Part shown: in pieces, positions 16,195-24,283 of the stretch
How positions within the stretch are numbered: the stretch's first letter is position 1
Layout of the letters: the number at the start of each line of letters is the position of its first letter
Source: CBDFGE01 sp965247055
GTDB lineage: Bacteria > Chloroflexota > Dehalococcoidia > Lucifugimonadales > JAGWBF01
Reading direction: 5' to 3'
NCBI GenBank assembly: GCA_965247055.1
Contig: CBDFGE010000002.1
Coordinates: 124,001 to 188,000 of the forward strand
DNA length: 64,000 bases
The notes under the pieces: model-generated
The model's input: the letters and a program-made list of their open reading frames with translations, nothing else
What the model was told of the DNA's origin: nothing
Databases searched by the model: none
Position numbers and translations under genes: made by a program

Positions 16195-17190
16195 ATGGCT
16201 AAGCCCAGGGTCTTTGTAACCCGGCTCATGGACCGGGATGCACTGGACACGATATCCCGCGAGACGGACATGGACGTCTGGCCCGACGAATACCCGCCCT
16301 CCCCCACGGTCCTGCGGCAGAGGGTGGCGGACGCCGAGGGGCTGGTTACCAACATCATGGACCGGGTGGACGGGTCCCTCCTGGAGGCGGCGCCCCGGCT
16401 CGGGGTGATCAGCCAGGTGGCCGTAGGGGCGGACAACATAGACGTCGAGGAGGTCACCAGGCGTGGCATACCCCTGGGCTATACGCCGGGAGTGCTGGCC
16501 AAAGCCACGGCAGACCTGGCCTTCGCGCTGCTCATGGCCGCGGCCCGCCGGGTGGTGGAGACTGACCGCTGGGTCAGGGCGGGTAGCTGGAAGCTTGCCT
16601 ACCATCCCAACTACTGGCTGGGCTCCGACGTAAGCGAATCAACCATCGGGATAGTGGGCATGGGCAAGATAGGGCTGGAGATGGCGAAACGAGCCCACGG
16701 CTTCGACATGAAGGTCCTGTACTCCTCCCGCACGCGAAAGGAGCAGGCAGAGATGGACTACCGCATGGAGCACGTAGACCTGCCCGTGCTGTTAAGGAGC
16801 TCGGACTTCGTCACCCTCCACGTTCCCCTGACGCAGGAGACCCATCACCTCATCGGAAAGAAAGAGCTGGCTGAGATGAAGCCGACGGCCATCCTGGTAA
16901 ACGCCTCCCGGGGGCCAGTGGTGGACCCCAGAGCGCTCTACAGGGCGCTGAAGGGCGGGGGCATCGCCGGGGCCGCCCTGGACGTCACAGAGCCCGAGCC
17001 CATCCCGCCCGGCGACCCACTCCTCACCCTGGACAACGTCGTCGTGACGCCCCACATAGGGAGCTCGGCCCTCAAGTCGCGTAAGGCTATGTGCATGCTC
17101 GCCGCCAGAAACCTGCTGGCCGGTGTGAAGGGGGAGCCGCTGGTGCACTGCTACAACCCGGAGGTGTACGGGCACCGGTCGACCCGATAG
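16195..17190 (+). CDS. D-2-hydroxyacid dehydrogenase (glyoxylate reductase-like)
   Basis: A 331-residue NAD(P)-dependent oxidoreductase that reduces 2-oxoacids such as glyoxylate or hydroxypyruvate. The nucleotide motif is GIVGMGKIGLEMAKRAHGF at about residue 152. The catalytic triad is visible as Arg in LVNASRGPVVD, Glu in DVTEPEPIP and His in VVTPHIGSS. N-terminal substrate loop: QVAVGADNIDVEEVTRRGI. The ATG follows GGAGGGGGTCAAG. It stands alone between the divergent DUF3179 gene and convergent thiD, whose stop codon touches its own. Substrate preference cannot be fixed from motifs. Confidence 0.9.
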   Translation: MAKPRVFVTRLMDRDALDTISRETDMDVWPDEYPPSPTVLRQRVADAEGLVTNIMDRVDGSLLEAAPRLGVISQVAVGADNIDVEEVTRRGIPLGYTPGVLAKATADLAFALLMAAARRVVETDRWVRAGSWKLAYHPNYWLGSDVSESTIGIVGMGKIGLEMAKRAHGFDMKVLYSSRTRKEQAEMDYRMEHVDLPVLLRSSDFVTLHVPLTQETHHLIGKKELAEMKPTAILVNASRGPVVDPRALYRALKGGGIAGAALDVTEPEPIPPGDPLLTLDNVVVTPHIGSSALKSRKAMCMLAARNLLAGVKGEPLVHCYNPEVYGHRSTR

Positions 17191-17982
17191 CTACCACAGC
17201 TTGTAGAAGTGGTTCAGGGGGCCGTGACCCTCTCCGACATCGAAGGAGCGCTTGATGGCCTCGGTGACGTACTCCTTGGCGGCCGCCACCGCCTCCTCCA
17301 GCGCCAGACCCCTGGCCAGCCCCGCAGCTATCGCCGAGGCGAAGGTGCAGCCGGTGCCGTGGGTGTTCCGGGTCTCGACCCGCGGTGCCTCGAACTCCCG
17401 GAACTCTTTTCCGTCGTAGAGCAGGTCCACCGCCGGCCCCTCGAGGTGCCCTCCCTTGACCACCACGGCCTTTGCCCCCATGCCGACAATCCTGTCGGCG
17501 GCGCGGCGGACATCCTCGCGGGACTCTATCTTCATCTCAGCCAGGGTCTCGGCCTCTGGAATGTTGGGGGTGACGACCGTTGCCAGGGGCAGCAGGCTGC
17601 GCCTCATGGCCCCCACCGCCTCTTCCCTGAGCAGCCGGTCGCCGCTCTTGGCGACCATCACCGGGTCGACCACGAGGCGGTCCACCCGGAAGTGGGCCAG
17701 CTCCCTAGCCACCGTCTCTATGATGTCGCTGCTGGAAAGCATGCCCGTCTTGACGGCGTCGGTGCCGATGTCGGTGATCACCGCCTCTATCTGGGCCGAG
17801 ACCATGTCCACCGGGACTTCGTGTACGCCGGTGACGCCAATGGTGTTCTGGGCCGTGATGGCCGTGAGGACCGAGGTACCGTAGACTCCAAGAGCCGCGA
17901 ACGTCTTGAGGTCCGCCTGAATGCCGGCACCCCCGCCCGAGTCGGAGCCGGCGATGGTCATGGCCCTGGGAACGTGGCTCAT
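17191..17982 (-). CDS. thiD: Hydroxymethylpyrimidine/phosphomethylpyrimidine kinase
   Basis: Phosphorylates HMP and then HMP-P to HMP-PP for thiamine synthesis. It is a ribokinase-fold protein of 263 residues. Motifs: TIAGSDSGGGAGIQADLKTF for substrate binding, DPVMVAKSGDRLL, VVTPNIPEAETL, and the NTHGTGCTFASAIAAGLA anion hole with the catalytic Asp/Cys region. The start is the ATG at 17982, which overlaps the tenA stop as ATGA; an upstream in-frame TTG at 17991 is less likely. It is the last gene of a TPP-riboswitch unit with tenA. Confidence 0.95.
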   Translation of the reverse strand: MSHVPRAMTIAGSDSGGGAGIQADLKTFAALGVYGTSVLTAITAQNTIGVTGVHEVPVDMVSAQIEAVITDIGTDAVKTGMLSSSDIIETVARELAHFRVDRLVVDPVMVAKSGDRLLREEAVGAMRRSLLPLATVVTPNIPEAETLAEMKIESREDVRRAADRIVGMGAKAVVVKGGHLEGPAVDLLYDGKEFREFEAPRVETRNTHGTGCTFASAIAAGLARGLALEEAVAAAKEYVTEAIKRSFDVGEGHGPLNHFYKLW

Positions 17983-18635
17983 TCGGGCCAACGCTCCCCC
18001 CTATAAGCCATCTCCCAGAAAAGGTACTCGTAGCGAAGGGTGGTGAGGAATATCTCCTTCTGCCGGGCCGTGTCGCCCGGAGGTGCGCCATCCACCACCC
18101 TGCGCATCCAGGTAACGAAGTCGTCCAGCTCCTTGCCGGCGTGAATGTCTATCCACGTCTGGTAGTACCGGTTCTGGGGACGCTTCCCGGCTCTGGCGAG
18201 GCGCTTGCCCCAGTCCAGGTAGGGCCACTCGATTCCCAGCCCCGTGGTGATGATTTCAACGAAGCTGCACTCGGCCGCAACCCTCCGGAGGAAGCTGCTA
18301 TAGCCGTAAGCCGTGGGCAGGTACTTGAGGTCTCGGACCCCCTGCTGGGAGAGGCCCGTATCCCGAAAGAAGCCCTGGAACAGGCCCTCTTCCGCCCCCA
18401 GGGCAGCTTGTACAAAGGCGGCTAGCGGGCGGGCATGGTCGAAGTCCGGCGCCCTGGCGATACCCGCACACATCAGGGCGATCCAGTCCCGCAGGAAGAG
18501 GTGGTCCTGCTGGAAGTAGACGCTGAACTTCTCCTCCGGGAGCGTACCGTCCCCCAGCTCCATCACGAAGGGGTGGGTAACCGTCTTTTCCCACAGGGGG
18601 CCGGCATGTCCTTTCAGGTCCTCGCTCAAGCTCAT
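17979..18635 (-). CDS. tenA: TenA-family aminopyrimidine aminohydrolase
   Basis: Haem-oxygenase-like helical protein of 218 residues that salvages degraded thiamine (hydrolysis of aminopyrimidines to HMP). Visible features: HPFVMELGDGTLPEEKFSVY, FQQDHLFLRDW, a YGYSSFLRR stretch, and the C-terminal Glu of EYLFWEMAY, the conserved catalytic acid. The usual PC-containing motif of TenA_C is replaced by AAECSFVEI. A Cys is near, but whether it is equivalent is unclear, so class C versus class E is undecided. The start is the ATG at 18635, 7 bases after GGGAGG. It lies downstream of the TPP riboswitch and is coupled to thiD. Confidence 0.9.
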   Translation of the reverse strand: MSLSEDLKGHAGPLWEKTVTHPFVMELGDGTLPEEKFSVYFQQDHLFLRDWIALMCAGIARAPDFDHARPLAAFVQAALGAEEGLFQGFFRDTGLSQQGVRDLKYLPTAYGYSSFLRRVAAECSFVEIITTGLGIEWPYLDWGKRLARAGKRPQNRYYQTWIDIHAGKELDDFVTWMRRVVDGAPPGDTARQKEIFLTTLRYEYLFWEMAYRGERWPE

Positions 18636-18679
18636 GAGCACACCTCCCTCAAGAATGGTGGTAGCATTCCCACCTTACC

Positions 18680-18889
18680 CTATTTCACGTCCTTCACGAA
18701 CTCGTTGGTGAAGGCTTTGTTGCCGTCTACAGTCCGCTCCAGCAGCCCGCTGGGGCCGATGATGCTGACGAGCTCACCGGCGGCGGCGTACACGTCCACC
18801 CCTTCCAGCACCGGGACCAACCGGCCGTCAACCCCGAAGGATTTGTGTACGCCCTTGACACGCATCTTGATGGCAGTATGGTTTTCCAT
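18680..18889 (-). pseudogene. Deletion-scar fusion: ABC ATPase N-terminus joined to another protein's tail
   Basis: 69 codons. The first ~48 are the start of an ABC transporter ATPase (VKGVHKSFGVDGRLVPVLEG, then VSIIGPSG), stopping exactly before the GKST of Walker A. The frame then runs into ERTVDGNKAFTNEFVKDVK, which looks like the last residues of a periplasmic substrate-binding protein of the NMT1/THI5 type. The simplest reading is one internal deletion that removed the rest of the ATPase, a permease and most of a binding protein, leaving a thiamine-precursor uptake operon as a scar between the riboswitch and tenA. No ATPase function can remain. Confidence 0.65.
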
Positions 18890-18892
18890 TTA

Positions 18893-18930
18893 CACAACAA
18901 AGAGGCCTCCAGCACGGGCTGGCGGCCTCT
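18893..18930 (-). terminator. Intrinsic terminator of the TPP riboswitch
   Basis: On the minus strand, AGAGGCC-G-CCAGC pairs with GCTGG-A-GGCCTCT over a CCGT loop, followed by TTGTTGTG. It lies just after the aptamer and before the first reading frame, so it fits a riboswitch-controlled transcription terminator. Confidence 0.75.
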
Positions 18931-18963
18931 CATAGTCACCAAAGTCACAATACATGGGCACCA

Positions 18964-19055
18964 ATTCCCTACGCTGGTATTAACCAGATCAGGTTCGCAA
19001 GGGTCGGCGACATTTCGGGTCGCCCTCTCAGCCTGGCTTAACCAAGCTCCCCTAC
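18964..19055 (-). promoter_or_regulatory. Thiamine pyrophosphate riboswitch (THI element)
   Basis: The minus strand carries the conserved blocks AGGGGAGC, GCTGAGAGG, GACCCTTGCGAACCTGATCT and GGTTAATACCAGCGTAGGGA in the right order, the full TPP aptamer. A variable P3 arm (GGGCGACCC...) sits in the middle. It controls the transport scar, tenA and thiD through the terminator at 18893-18930. Confidence 0.95.
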
Positions 19056-19084
19056 GGGCCTAGGCATTTATATCTCGTTTTAGA

Positions 19085-19834
19085 TTATATGTACCCGCTA
19101 TCGCGGGTGTCAATAGACGCTTTCCCGGTGGGGCAGAGCTCCAGCAGGCAGCATTCAGGGCACCGGGGCCTGACCCTGCAGGTGTCCTTGGCATGCCTGT
19201 CGAGGAGGGCGTGGTACTCTCCGTAGAGGGACGCATCCCGGGGTAGGCTCTCCTGAAACAGGTGCCGGTAGTCCCCATAGCCCTCTCGCCGTGGCGCCAT
19301 GCCCAGCCGCGTGACTATGCGCCGCGTGTAGCCGTCTATGACGAAGAATGGCTTCCCGGCGGCGTACAGCACGATGTCGTCGGCGGTCTCCTGCCCGATA
19401 CCCTCCAGAGATAGTAGCTCCCGCCGTAGCTCCGAGGCCTCCCCTGCGAGAAGAGAGTCCAGGTCGCCCCCATACTTCTCCCAGAGGTAGTCTATGAAGG
19501 CTTTCACCCTCCTCGCCTTCACGTTGAAGAATCCCGAGGGCCTTAGAAGGCCTGCCAGCGCATCCACGGAGATGTCCCGGAGGGACTGGGTGCTCAGTAA
19601 TCCGGCGCCTTTCAGGTTGGCCAGGGCCTTCTCGACGTTGGTCCAGGCGGTCCCCTGGGTCAGAATCGCGCCCAGAACGACCTCCAGCCTGCTCTCGCCG
19701 GGCCACCACCCCTGGGGCCCGTACCGCGTCAGAAGACGGCGGTACACCTCACGCAGGCCGGCTGCACTGTCGCCCTCCAAAACGCCGGAGGAGTCCGGGC
19801 CGGGAGCGCTTGTGTCCTTGGAGTCGGGCGCCAT
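19085..19834 (-). CDS. Endonuclease III-like HhH-GPD DNA glycosylase
   Basis: A 249-residue base-excision repair glycosylase. The helix-hairpin-helix is LLSLEGIGQETADDIVLYA at about residue 135, followed by the catalytic Asp in FFVIDGYTRRIVTRLG. The C-terminal 4Fe-4S loop is CRVRPRCPECCLLELC, giving a C-x5-C-x2-C-x5-C spacing rather than the usual C-x6. The Lys that makes bifunctional Nth a lyase (GRKTA) is replaced by Gln-Glu (GQETA), so a monofunctional glycosylase is likely. DGYTRR is typical of the Nth-related subgroup rather than Nth proper. The ATG starts 2 bp after the sfsA stop, so the two are co-translated; the frame upstream of 19834 is a shadow of sfsA. Confidence 0.87.
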   Translation of the reverse strand: MAPDSKDTSAPGPDSSGVLEGDSAAGLREVYRRLLTRYGPQGWWPGESRLEVVLGAILTQGTAWTNVEKALANLKGAGLLSTQSLRDISVDALAGLLRPSGFFNVKARRVKAFIDYLWEKYGGDLDSLLAGEASELRRELLSLEGIGQETADDIVLYAAGKPFFVIDGYTRRIVTRLGMAPRREGYGDYRHLFQESLPRDASLYGEYHALLDRHAKDTCRVRPRCPECCLLELCPTGKASIDTRDSGYI

Positions 19835-19836
19835 TC

Positions 19837-20523
19837 CTACAGCATCACCGGGACCTGGCCGGCCAGCACTATCCGGTCCGTATCCACGCGGCATCGGTAG
19901 GCATACACCTCCACCCCTTCCCTCGCGGCCTGGCGAAGTGCTATCCCGAACTGGGGGTCGGCGGTATCGTTGGGCGTCAGCGCATGGGCGTCCTCCCGCT
20001 GCACCACGAACGCCACGGCGGCCCTGTGTCCCTCCCGGACAGCGTCGGACAGGCTGCCCACGTGCTTCCTTCCCCGGATGGTCGGGGCGTCGGGGAAGAT
20101 CCCCACACCATCCACCACCAGGGTCACCGACTTCGCCTCTATGTAGCACCTCCCCGCCGGACCTGCCAGGCCAAGGTCAAGACGGCTCTCTCCGAAGGTG
20201 ATCTCCCTGAAGAGTTCATCGTAACCCGCAAACTGGGGTAGCCTTCCCTCCCGCAGGGCCTCGTACAGCAGGAGGTTGGGCAGGCGGGCGTCGGCCGAGG
20301 CGAGCCCACCCCCCAGGTCCACCAGGGCCAGGTCGAAGGCGGTCTTGCGGTGGGCCCCGGCTACCGGCCTGAGGAAGACCCTACGCCCCTCGACCAGCAG
20401 CTCCCTCATGCGACCCGAGTTGGCCACGTGGACGAGGGTCTCTTCGCCGCCCAGATCCACCAGGGCTGCAAACCGGTTCAAGCGGCGGATAAACCGGCCC
20501 TGGACTAGCTCGCCGAACCGCAC
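19837..20523 (-). CDS. sfsA: SfsA family DNA/RNA nuclease
   Basis: 228 residues of the SfsA family. E. coli SfsA was first linked to maltose gene expression and the family has a PD-(D/E)XK-like nuclease fold. Visible: VRFGELVQGRFIRRLNRF at the start (OB-like half), VHVANSGRMRELL, the catalytic-looking RCYIEAKSVTLVVDG, FPDAPTIRGRKHV and the C-terminal GVEVYAYRCRVD. The chosen GTG at 20523 gives the normal N-terminus and follows GGGAGGG. The open frame continues far upstream, but that is antisense to pyrF. It is divergent from pyrF and coupled to the nth-like gene. Confidence 0.9.
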   Translation of the reverse strand: MRFGELVQGRFIRRLNRFAALVDLGGEETLVHVANSGRMRELLVEGRRVFLRPVAGAHRKTAFDLALVDLGGGLASADARLPNLLLYEALREGRLPQFAGYDELFREITFGESRLDLGLAGPAGRCYIEAKSVTLVVDGVGIFPDAPTIRGRKHVGSLSDAVREGHRAAVAFVVQREDAHALTPNDTADPQFGIALRQAAREGVEVYAYRCRVDTDRIVLAGQVPVML

Positions 20524-20673
20524 TCCTCGTGGACCCTCCCACAGACGTCCTGGGCTAGATGGTACCCCCCCAGCGCCCCCACCGCAACCGGGAGGGCGGA
20601 TAGCCACGCCCAACGCCGGGGAGATATAATAGCTACCGGCGTATCGCTCGCGGAAAGGGAAGCCGAACAGCAA

Positions 20674-21510
20674 ATGCCAACCTTCGCCGAAAAGCTGGAC
20701 GCAGCCTGCGAGTCCCGGAGGAGCCTCCTTTGCGTGGGGCTGGACCCGGACCCGCGCCGCCTGCCGGTTGCCGACGTCGCCGAGTTTAACCGGGCCATCG
20801 TGGATGCAACCGCCGACCTGGTGTGCGCCTACAAGCCCAACCTCGCCTTCTACGAGGCCCAGGGCATCGAGGGCCTGAAAGCGTTGGGGGAGACCGTGGG
20901 CCACATAAGGGACGTGGCCCGCGATGCGCTGGTCATAGGAGACGGCAAGAGGGGGGACGTCGGCCCGTCCATGGAAGCCTACTACAGGGCCATGTTCGAC
21001 GTCTGGGGCTTCGACGCGGCAACGGTGAGTCCCTACCTGGGCAGGGATGTGCTGCCGCCTGCCGGCAGCCACCCGGGCAGGGGAATATTCGTCCTCTGCC
21101 GTACCTCCAACCCCAGCGCCGGCGACTTCCAGGACGTCCCAGCTCCCTTCGGAGGTATAGAGCTCCCGGTGTACCAGCACGTCGCGCGGCGGTGCCGGGA
21201 GTGGAACATCGACGGGAACCTGGGCCTGGTCATCGGCGCTACGTACCCCCGGGAGCTAGAAGCGGTGCGGGAGATGTGTCCGGACATGCCCCTCCTTATA
21301 CCGGGAGTCGGGACGCAGGGGGGCGACCTGGAGAAGGCCGTCCGCGCGGGCGTCGACCGTAGGGGGCGCCGGGCCGTCGTCAACTCCTCTCGACAGGTGC
21401 TCTACGCCTCCTCCGGCGCCGACTACCCCGAGGCGGCCCGCCGGGAAGCGATGCGGTTGAGGGACGAGATCAACGACGTCCTGAGACGGGATGGCGTGGG
21501 ATGGTCCTAG
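20674..21510 (+). CDS. pyrF: Orotidine 5'-phosphate decarboxylase, long type
   Basis: Last step of UMP synthesis. The 278 residues place it in the longer (type 2) PyrF group. Motifs: LLCVGLDPDPRRLP at the N-terminus, CAYKPNLAFYEAQG, the catalytic DGKRGDVG (Asp-Lys-Asp triad at about residues 91-96), TVSPYLGRD, and the phosphate-binding LLIPGVGTQGGDL near residue 212. A TATAAT at 20635-20640 may be its -10. The 3' end overlaps the start of the DUF951 gene by 10 bp. It is divergent from sfsA. Confidence 0.94.
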   Translation: MPTFAEKLDAACESRRSLLCVGLDPDPRRLPVADVAEFNRAIVDATADLVCAYKPNLAFYEAQGIEGLKALGETVGHIRDVARDALVIGDGKRGDVGPSMEAYYRAMFDVWGFDAATVSPYLGRDVLPPAGSHPGRGIFVLCRTSNPSAGDFQDVPAPFGGIELPVYQHVARRCREWNIDGNLGLVIGATYPRELEAVREMCPDMPLLIPGVGTQGGDLEKAVRAGVDRRGRRAVVNSSRQVLYASSGADYPEAARREAMRLRDEINDVLRRDGVGWS

Positions 21511-21704
21511 AGCTGAGAATGGGCGACGTGCTCCGGCTGAAGAAGACCCACCCCTGCGGAAACAACCTGTGGGAGGTGGTGCGCCTGGGCGCGGACATCG
21601 GGATAAAGTGCCGGAAGTGCGAGCGGCGCGTCCTCCTCCAGCGTTCCTATCTGGAGCGGCGGGTGCGGGAGGTGCTGCCGCGCGGCGCGGGCGGGCCGGC
21701 GTAG
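21501..21704 (+). CDS. DUF951 family small protein
   Basis: 67 residues with the DUF951 pattern: GDVLRLKKTHPCGNNLWEVV, LGADIGIKCRKCERRVLL, then a basic helix. The HPCG and KCRKC cysteines suggest a zinc site. In Firmicutes and Chloroflexota such proteins lie near ychF or rpsF-type genes and may bind nucleic acid; the role is unknown. It overlaps pyrF by 10 bp. An alternative ATG at 21519 gives the usual family length. It is the last gene before the IS256-family element. Confidence 0.85.
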   Translation: MVLELRMGDVLRLKKTHPCGNNLWEVVRLGADIGIKCRKCERRVLLQRSYLERRVREVLPRGAGGPA

Positions 21705-21919
21705 GGGCAGGACGGCGCGAGGGACGTGGTTCTTCGTTTGACCCCCACATCCGCCGCTGCTAGACTGGAACGATCTCACGTACTAAACCAAGGCAAAAGA
21801 GCGAAGGGGGTAGCGTTCTCTACCCTACAGATCGAGATGAAGAATGATTTAACGGACAAGTTAGAACAAACACGGTACTTTCTTAGATCGATGGAGAGGG
21901 CCCAATCTCATCCAGTAGA
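21705..21919. other. Gap before the insertion element, no gene seen
   Basis: Lies between DUF951 and the left end of the IS256-family element. It is less GC-rich in its right half. A 70-codon frame (21726-21938) runs through it but has no ribosome site, no family signature and enters the IS terminal repeat, so it is not called. Confidence 0.5.
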
Positions 21920-22019
21920 GTCCCAGGAAGTGGTGTAACAAGAGGAGAGGGTCTGGATGAAGAGAGACCACCACGTCATCCTTAGCGGGCAAAGACGAGC
22001 CTGAGAAAGGAGGACAACG

Positions 22020-22633
22020 GTGGTCAAGGAAAGGATGGACCTGCTTGAGCTAATGCGCAAGAGGGGAGTCGACGGTGACGTGGACTTTCTACGAGAGGCA
22101 CTGAGAGTGCTGGTCGAGGAGATCATGGAGGCTGATGTGTCATCGAGGACCGGTGCTGGGTATGGAGAACGCAACCCTGAGCGGGTGACCCAGCGCAACG
22201 GGTACCGGTCTCGAGCATGGGACACTCGCGTAGGGACCATGGAGTTGCAGATACCCAAGCTCAGAGAGGGAAGCTACTTTCCGAGCCTGCTGGAGCCACG
22301 GCGTCGCAGCGAGCGAGCTCTGCTGGCGGTGATCCAGCAGGCGTATGTGGAGGGTGTATCGACGAGGCGAGTGGATGATCTGGTCAAGGCTCTTGGGTGC
22401 GAGGGTATCTCAAAGAGCCAAGTGTCGCGTATCTGCCAGGAGCTGGACGGGGTGGTGGAGAGCTTCCTGGGTCGGCCGCTGGACGGCGGATCATATCCCT
22501 ACCCGTGGCTGGACGCACTAACCCAGAAGGTCAGAGAGGCCGGTAGGATAGTCAACGTCAGCGTGGTGGTGGCGACGGCGGTCAATAGCGAGGGCAAGCG
22601 TGAGATCGTTGGGATGGACGTGGGTACCTCAAG
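22020..22633 (+). pseudogene. IS256 (mutator) family transposase, 5' part cut by IS3
   Basis: Codes for the first ~205 residues of a mutator-family transposase: EIMEADVSSRTGAGYGERN, VTQRNGYRSRAWDTRVG, LELQIPKLREGSYFPSLL-like, GCEGISKSQVSRICQELD, and the start of the catalytic domain (DGGSYPYPWLDALTQKV ... GMDVGTS). The catalytic GMDVGTSED block is interrupted at 22633 by the IS3 left end. GTG start with AAAGGAGG upstream. Downstream of the IS3 element the sequence does not resume at the break but re-enters at codon ~34. Confidence 0.88.
22119..22460 (+). repeat. 342-bp direct repeat, copy 1
   Basis: By eye identical to 23942-24283, offset 1823 bp. It covers transposase codons ~34-147 and flanks the IS3 element together with copy 2. 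Confidence 0.9.
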
Positions 22634-22645
22634 TGGACCCCATGA

Positions 22646-23581
22646 TCAGGACAGCGGTGAGGCTAAAATAAGAGAGTCTACCGCTGGGGTGTCTTGTAAA
22701 CCTTCATCCGATGGTAAGGCTCGTGGATGTTCCAGTAAACACCTTTGTGGGCTCACTGCATGGAACACCTGACCCGGTGACCGATAGCCCAGAGCTTGAT
22801 GGGGCCGCTCTTGGTTGTAGAAGGCCAGATAAGCCCCAATCCCCTTTCTGGCCTCAGTCCCATTTTGGTATGCCTTCAGGTACACCTCCTCGTACTTGAT
22901 GCTGCGCCACAGCCGTTCCACGAAGACGTTGTCCATGCACCGGCCCCTGCCGTCCATGCTCACTTGAACGCCTTGCGCCAGCAGCATGCTGGTGAAGGCC
23001 TCGCTGGTGAACTGGCTGCCCTGGTCGGTGTTGAAGATCTGTGGCCGACCCTTGCTCAAGGCCTCTTCCAGAGCCGCAACACAGAAGTCTACCTCCAGGG
23101 TGTTGGACAGCCGCCAGGCCAGCACGTAGCGGCTGTGCCAGTCCATGATGGCCACCAAGTAGAGGAAACCCCGAGCCATGGGTATGTAGGTGATGTCGGT
23201 GGCCCACACCTGGTTGACCCGGTTGATCTCCAGCCCCCTGAGCAAGTACGGATAGACCTTATGCCCTGGGTTTGGCTTGCTGGTGTTGGGACGCCGGTAG
23301 ATGGCCTCCAGGCCTATCAGCTGCATCAGCCGGCGGACCCGCTTGCGGTTGACCTGGTGTCCGTGATTGCTGAGCCAGGCAGTCATCCTTCTGGAGCCGT
23401 AGAAAGGTGTCTTCAGGTACTGTTGGTCTATGAGGGCCATCAACTCCAAGTCCTCGGCGCCGGCCTCGGTTGGCAGGTAGTACAACGAGGAGCGGCTGAT
23501 ACCCAGCAAGGCGCACTGGCGCACCAGAGACAGCTTCGGTTCTTCTCGGTCAATCATGGCCCGGCGTTGGGACCGGCTCAC
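22646..23581 (-). CDS. IS3-family transposase OrfB (DDE integrase core)
   Basis: 311 residues with an HTH_21-like N-terminal region and an rve catalytic core. The three acidic residues are visible as Asp in WATDITYIPM, Asp in FNTDQGSQFTS, and Glu in DNVFVERLWRSIKYEEVY. The C-terminal YNQERPHQALGYRSP is the family hallmark. The GTG start overlaps the orfA stop (GTGA), where IS3 elements make the OrfAB fusion by -1 frameshifting; I did not identify a clear slippery run. Intact, so probably active. Confidence 0.95.
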   Translation of the reverse strand: MSRSQRRAMIDREEPKLSLVRQCALLGISRSSLYYLPTEAGAEDLELMALIDQQYLKTPFYGSRRMTAWLSNHGHQVNRKRVRRLMQLIGLEAIYRRPNTSKPNPGHKVYPYLLRGLEINRVNQVWATDITYIPMARGFLYLVAIMDWHSRYVLAWRLSNTLEVDFCVAALEEALSKGRPQIFNTDQGSQFTSEAFTSMLLAQGVQVSMDGRGRCMDNVFVERLWRSIKYEEVYLKAYQNGTEARKGIGAYLAFYNQERPHQALGYRSPGQVFHAVSPQRCLLEHPRALPSDEGLQDTPAVDSLILASPLS

Positions 23582-23862
23582 AACCCGAAGCTCCGTGACA
23601 AAAAATCCCGTTCCACCTTGAGCTGCCCAATCTGTTGGTAGAGCTGGGCAGTGAGGACCTCTTGGTCCTTCTCCTGGCGTCCACCACCATTTTCAAAGAG
23701 GTGCGGCGCCCCCTGAGTCAAGGCCTTCTTCCAGGCATGGATCTGGCTCGGGTGGACTTCAAACCGGCTGGCCAGCTCTGCAATGGTGTGCTCCCCCTGG
23801 AGCGCGGCCAAAGCCACTTTCGCCTTGAAGACTGGGCTGTGCTTCTTACGTGTTTGCTTCAT
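23578..23862 (-). CDS. IS3-family transposase OrfA (HTH)
   Basis: 94 residues: SPVFKAKVALAALQGEHTIA, a helix-turn-helix (ELASRFEVHPSQIHAWKKAL), then a leucine-zipper-like segment (VLTAQLYQQIGQLKVERDFL) used for multimerisation and OrfAB assembly. It binds the terminal repeats. It overlaps orfB by 4 bases. The right IS end is 74 bp upstream of its start. Confidence 0.95.
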   Translation of the reverse strand: MKQTRKKHSPVFKAKVALAALQGEHTIAELASRFEVHPSQIHAWKKALTQGAPHLFENGGGRQEKDQEVLTAQLYQQIGQLKVERDFLSRSFGL

Positions 23863-23941
23863 GTCCTGCTCCTTGTTTCCGTCCTATTTTAGGAGCGGGA
23901 CTCTCTCTTAGCCACCTGTCCGAATTTTGGGGTCCACCTCA

Positions 23942-24283
23942 GAGATCATGGAGGCTGATGTGTCATCGAGGACCGGTGCTGGGTATGGAGAACGCAACCC
24001 TGAGCGGGTGACCCAGCGCAACGGGTACCGGTCTCGAGCATGGGACACTCGCGTAGGGACCATGGAGTTGCAGATACCCAAGCTCAGAGAGGGAAGCTAC
24101 TTTCCGAGCCTGCTGGAGCCACGGCGTCGCAGCGAGCGAGCTCTGCTGGCGGTGATCCAGCAGGCGTATGTGGAGGGTGTATCGACGAGGCGAGTGGATG
24201 ATCTGGTCAAGGCTCTTGGGTGCGAGGGTATCTCAAAGAGCCAAGTGTCGCGTATCTGCCAGGAGCTGGACGGGGTGGTGGAG
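23942..24283 (+). repeat. 342-bp direct repeat, copy 2
   Basis: By eye identical to 22119-22460. Its left edge follows the IS3 end by only CCTCA. Confidence 0.9.

Larger units (their letters stand above)
22634..23936 (-). mobile_element. Intact IS3-family insertion sequence, 1303 bp
   Basis: Bounded by terminal inverted repeats starting TGGACCCCA, about 17 of 21 matching, with the terminal TG...CA of the family. It carries orfA and orfB in the usual overlapping order on the minus strand. CCTCA occurs 2 bp left of the left end (22627-22631) and directly right of the right end (23937-23941), a probable target duplication. Both reading frames are intact, so the insertion looks recent. Confidence 0.9.

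Noticed and set aside
19835..20149. Extension of the nth-like frame upstream
   Set aside because: It overlaps sfsA in another frame; the ATG 2 bp after the sfsA stop is the natural start.
20524..21180. Long minus-strand extension of sfsA
   Set aside because: It is antisense to pyrF, which has full family motifs.
21726..21938. 70-codon frame before the IS256 element
   Set aside because: No ribosome site, no family and it runs into the IS terminal repeat.
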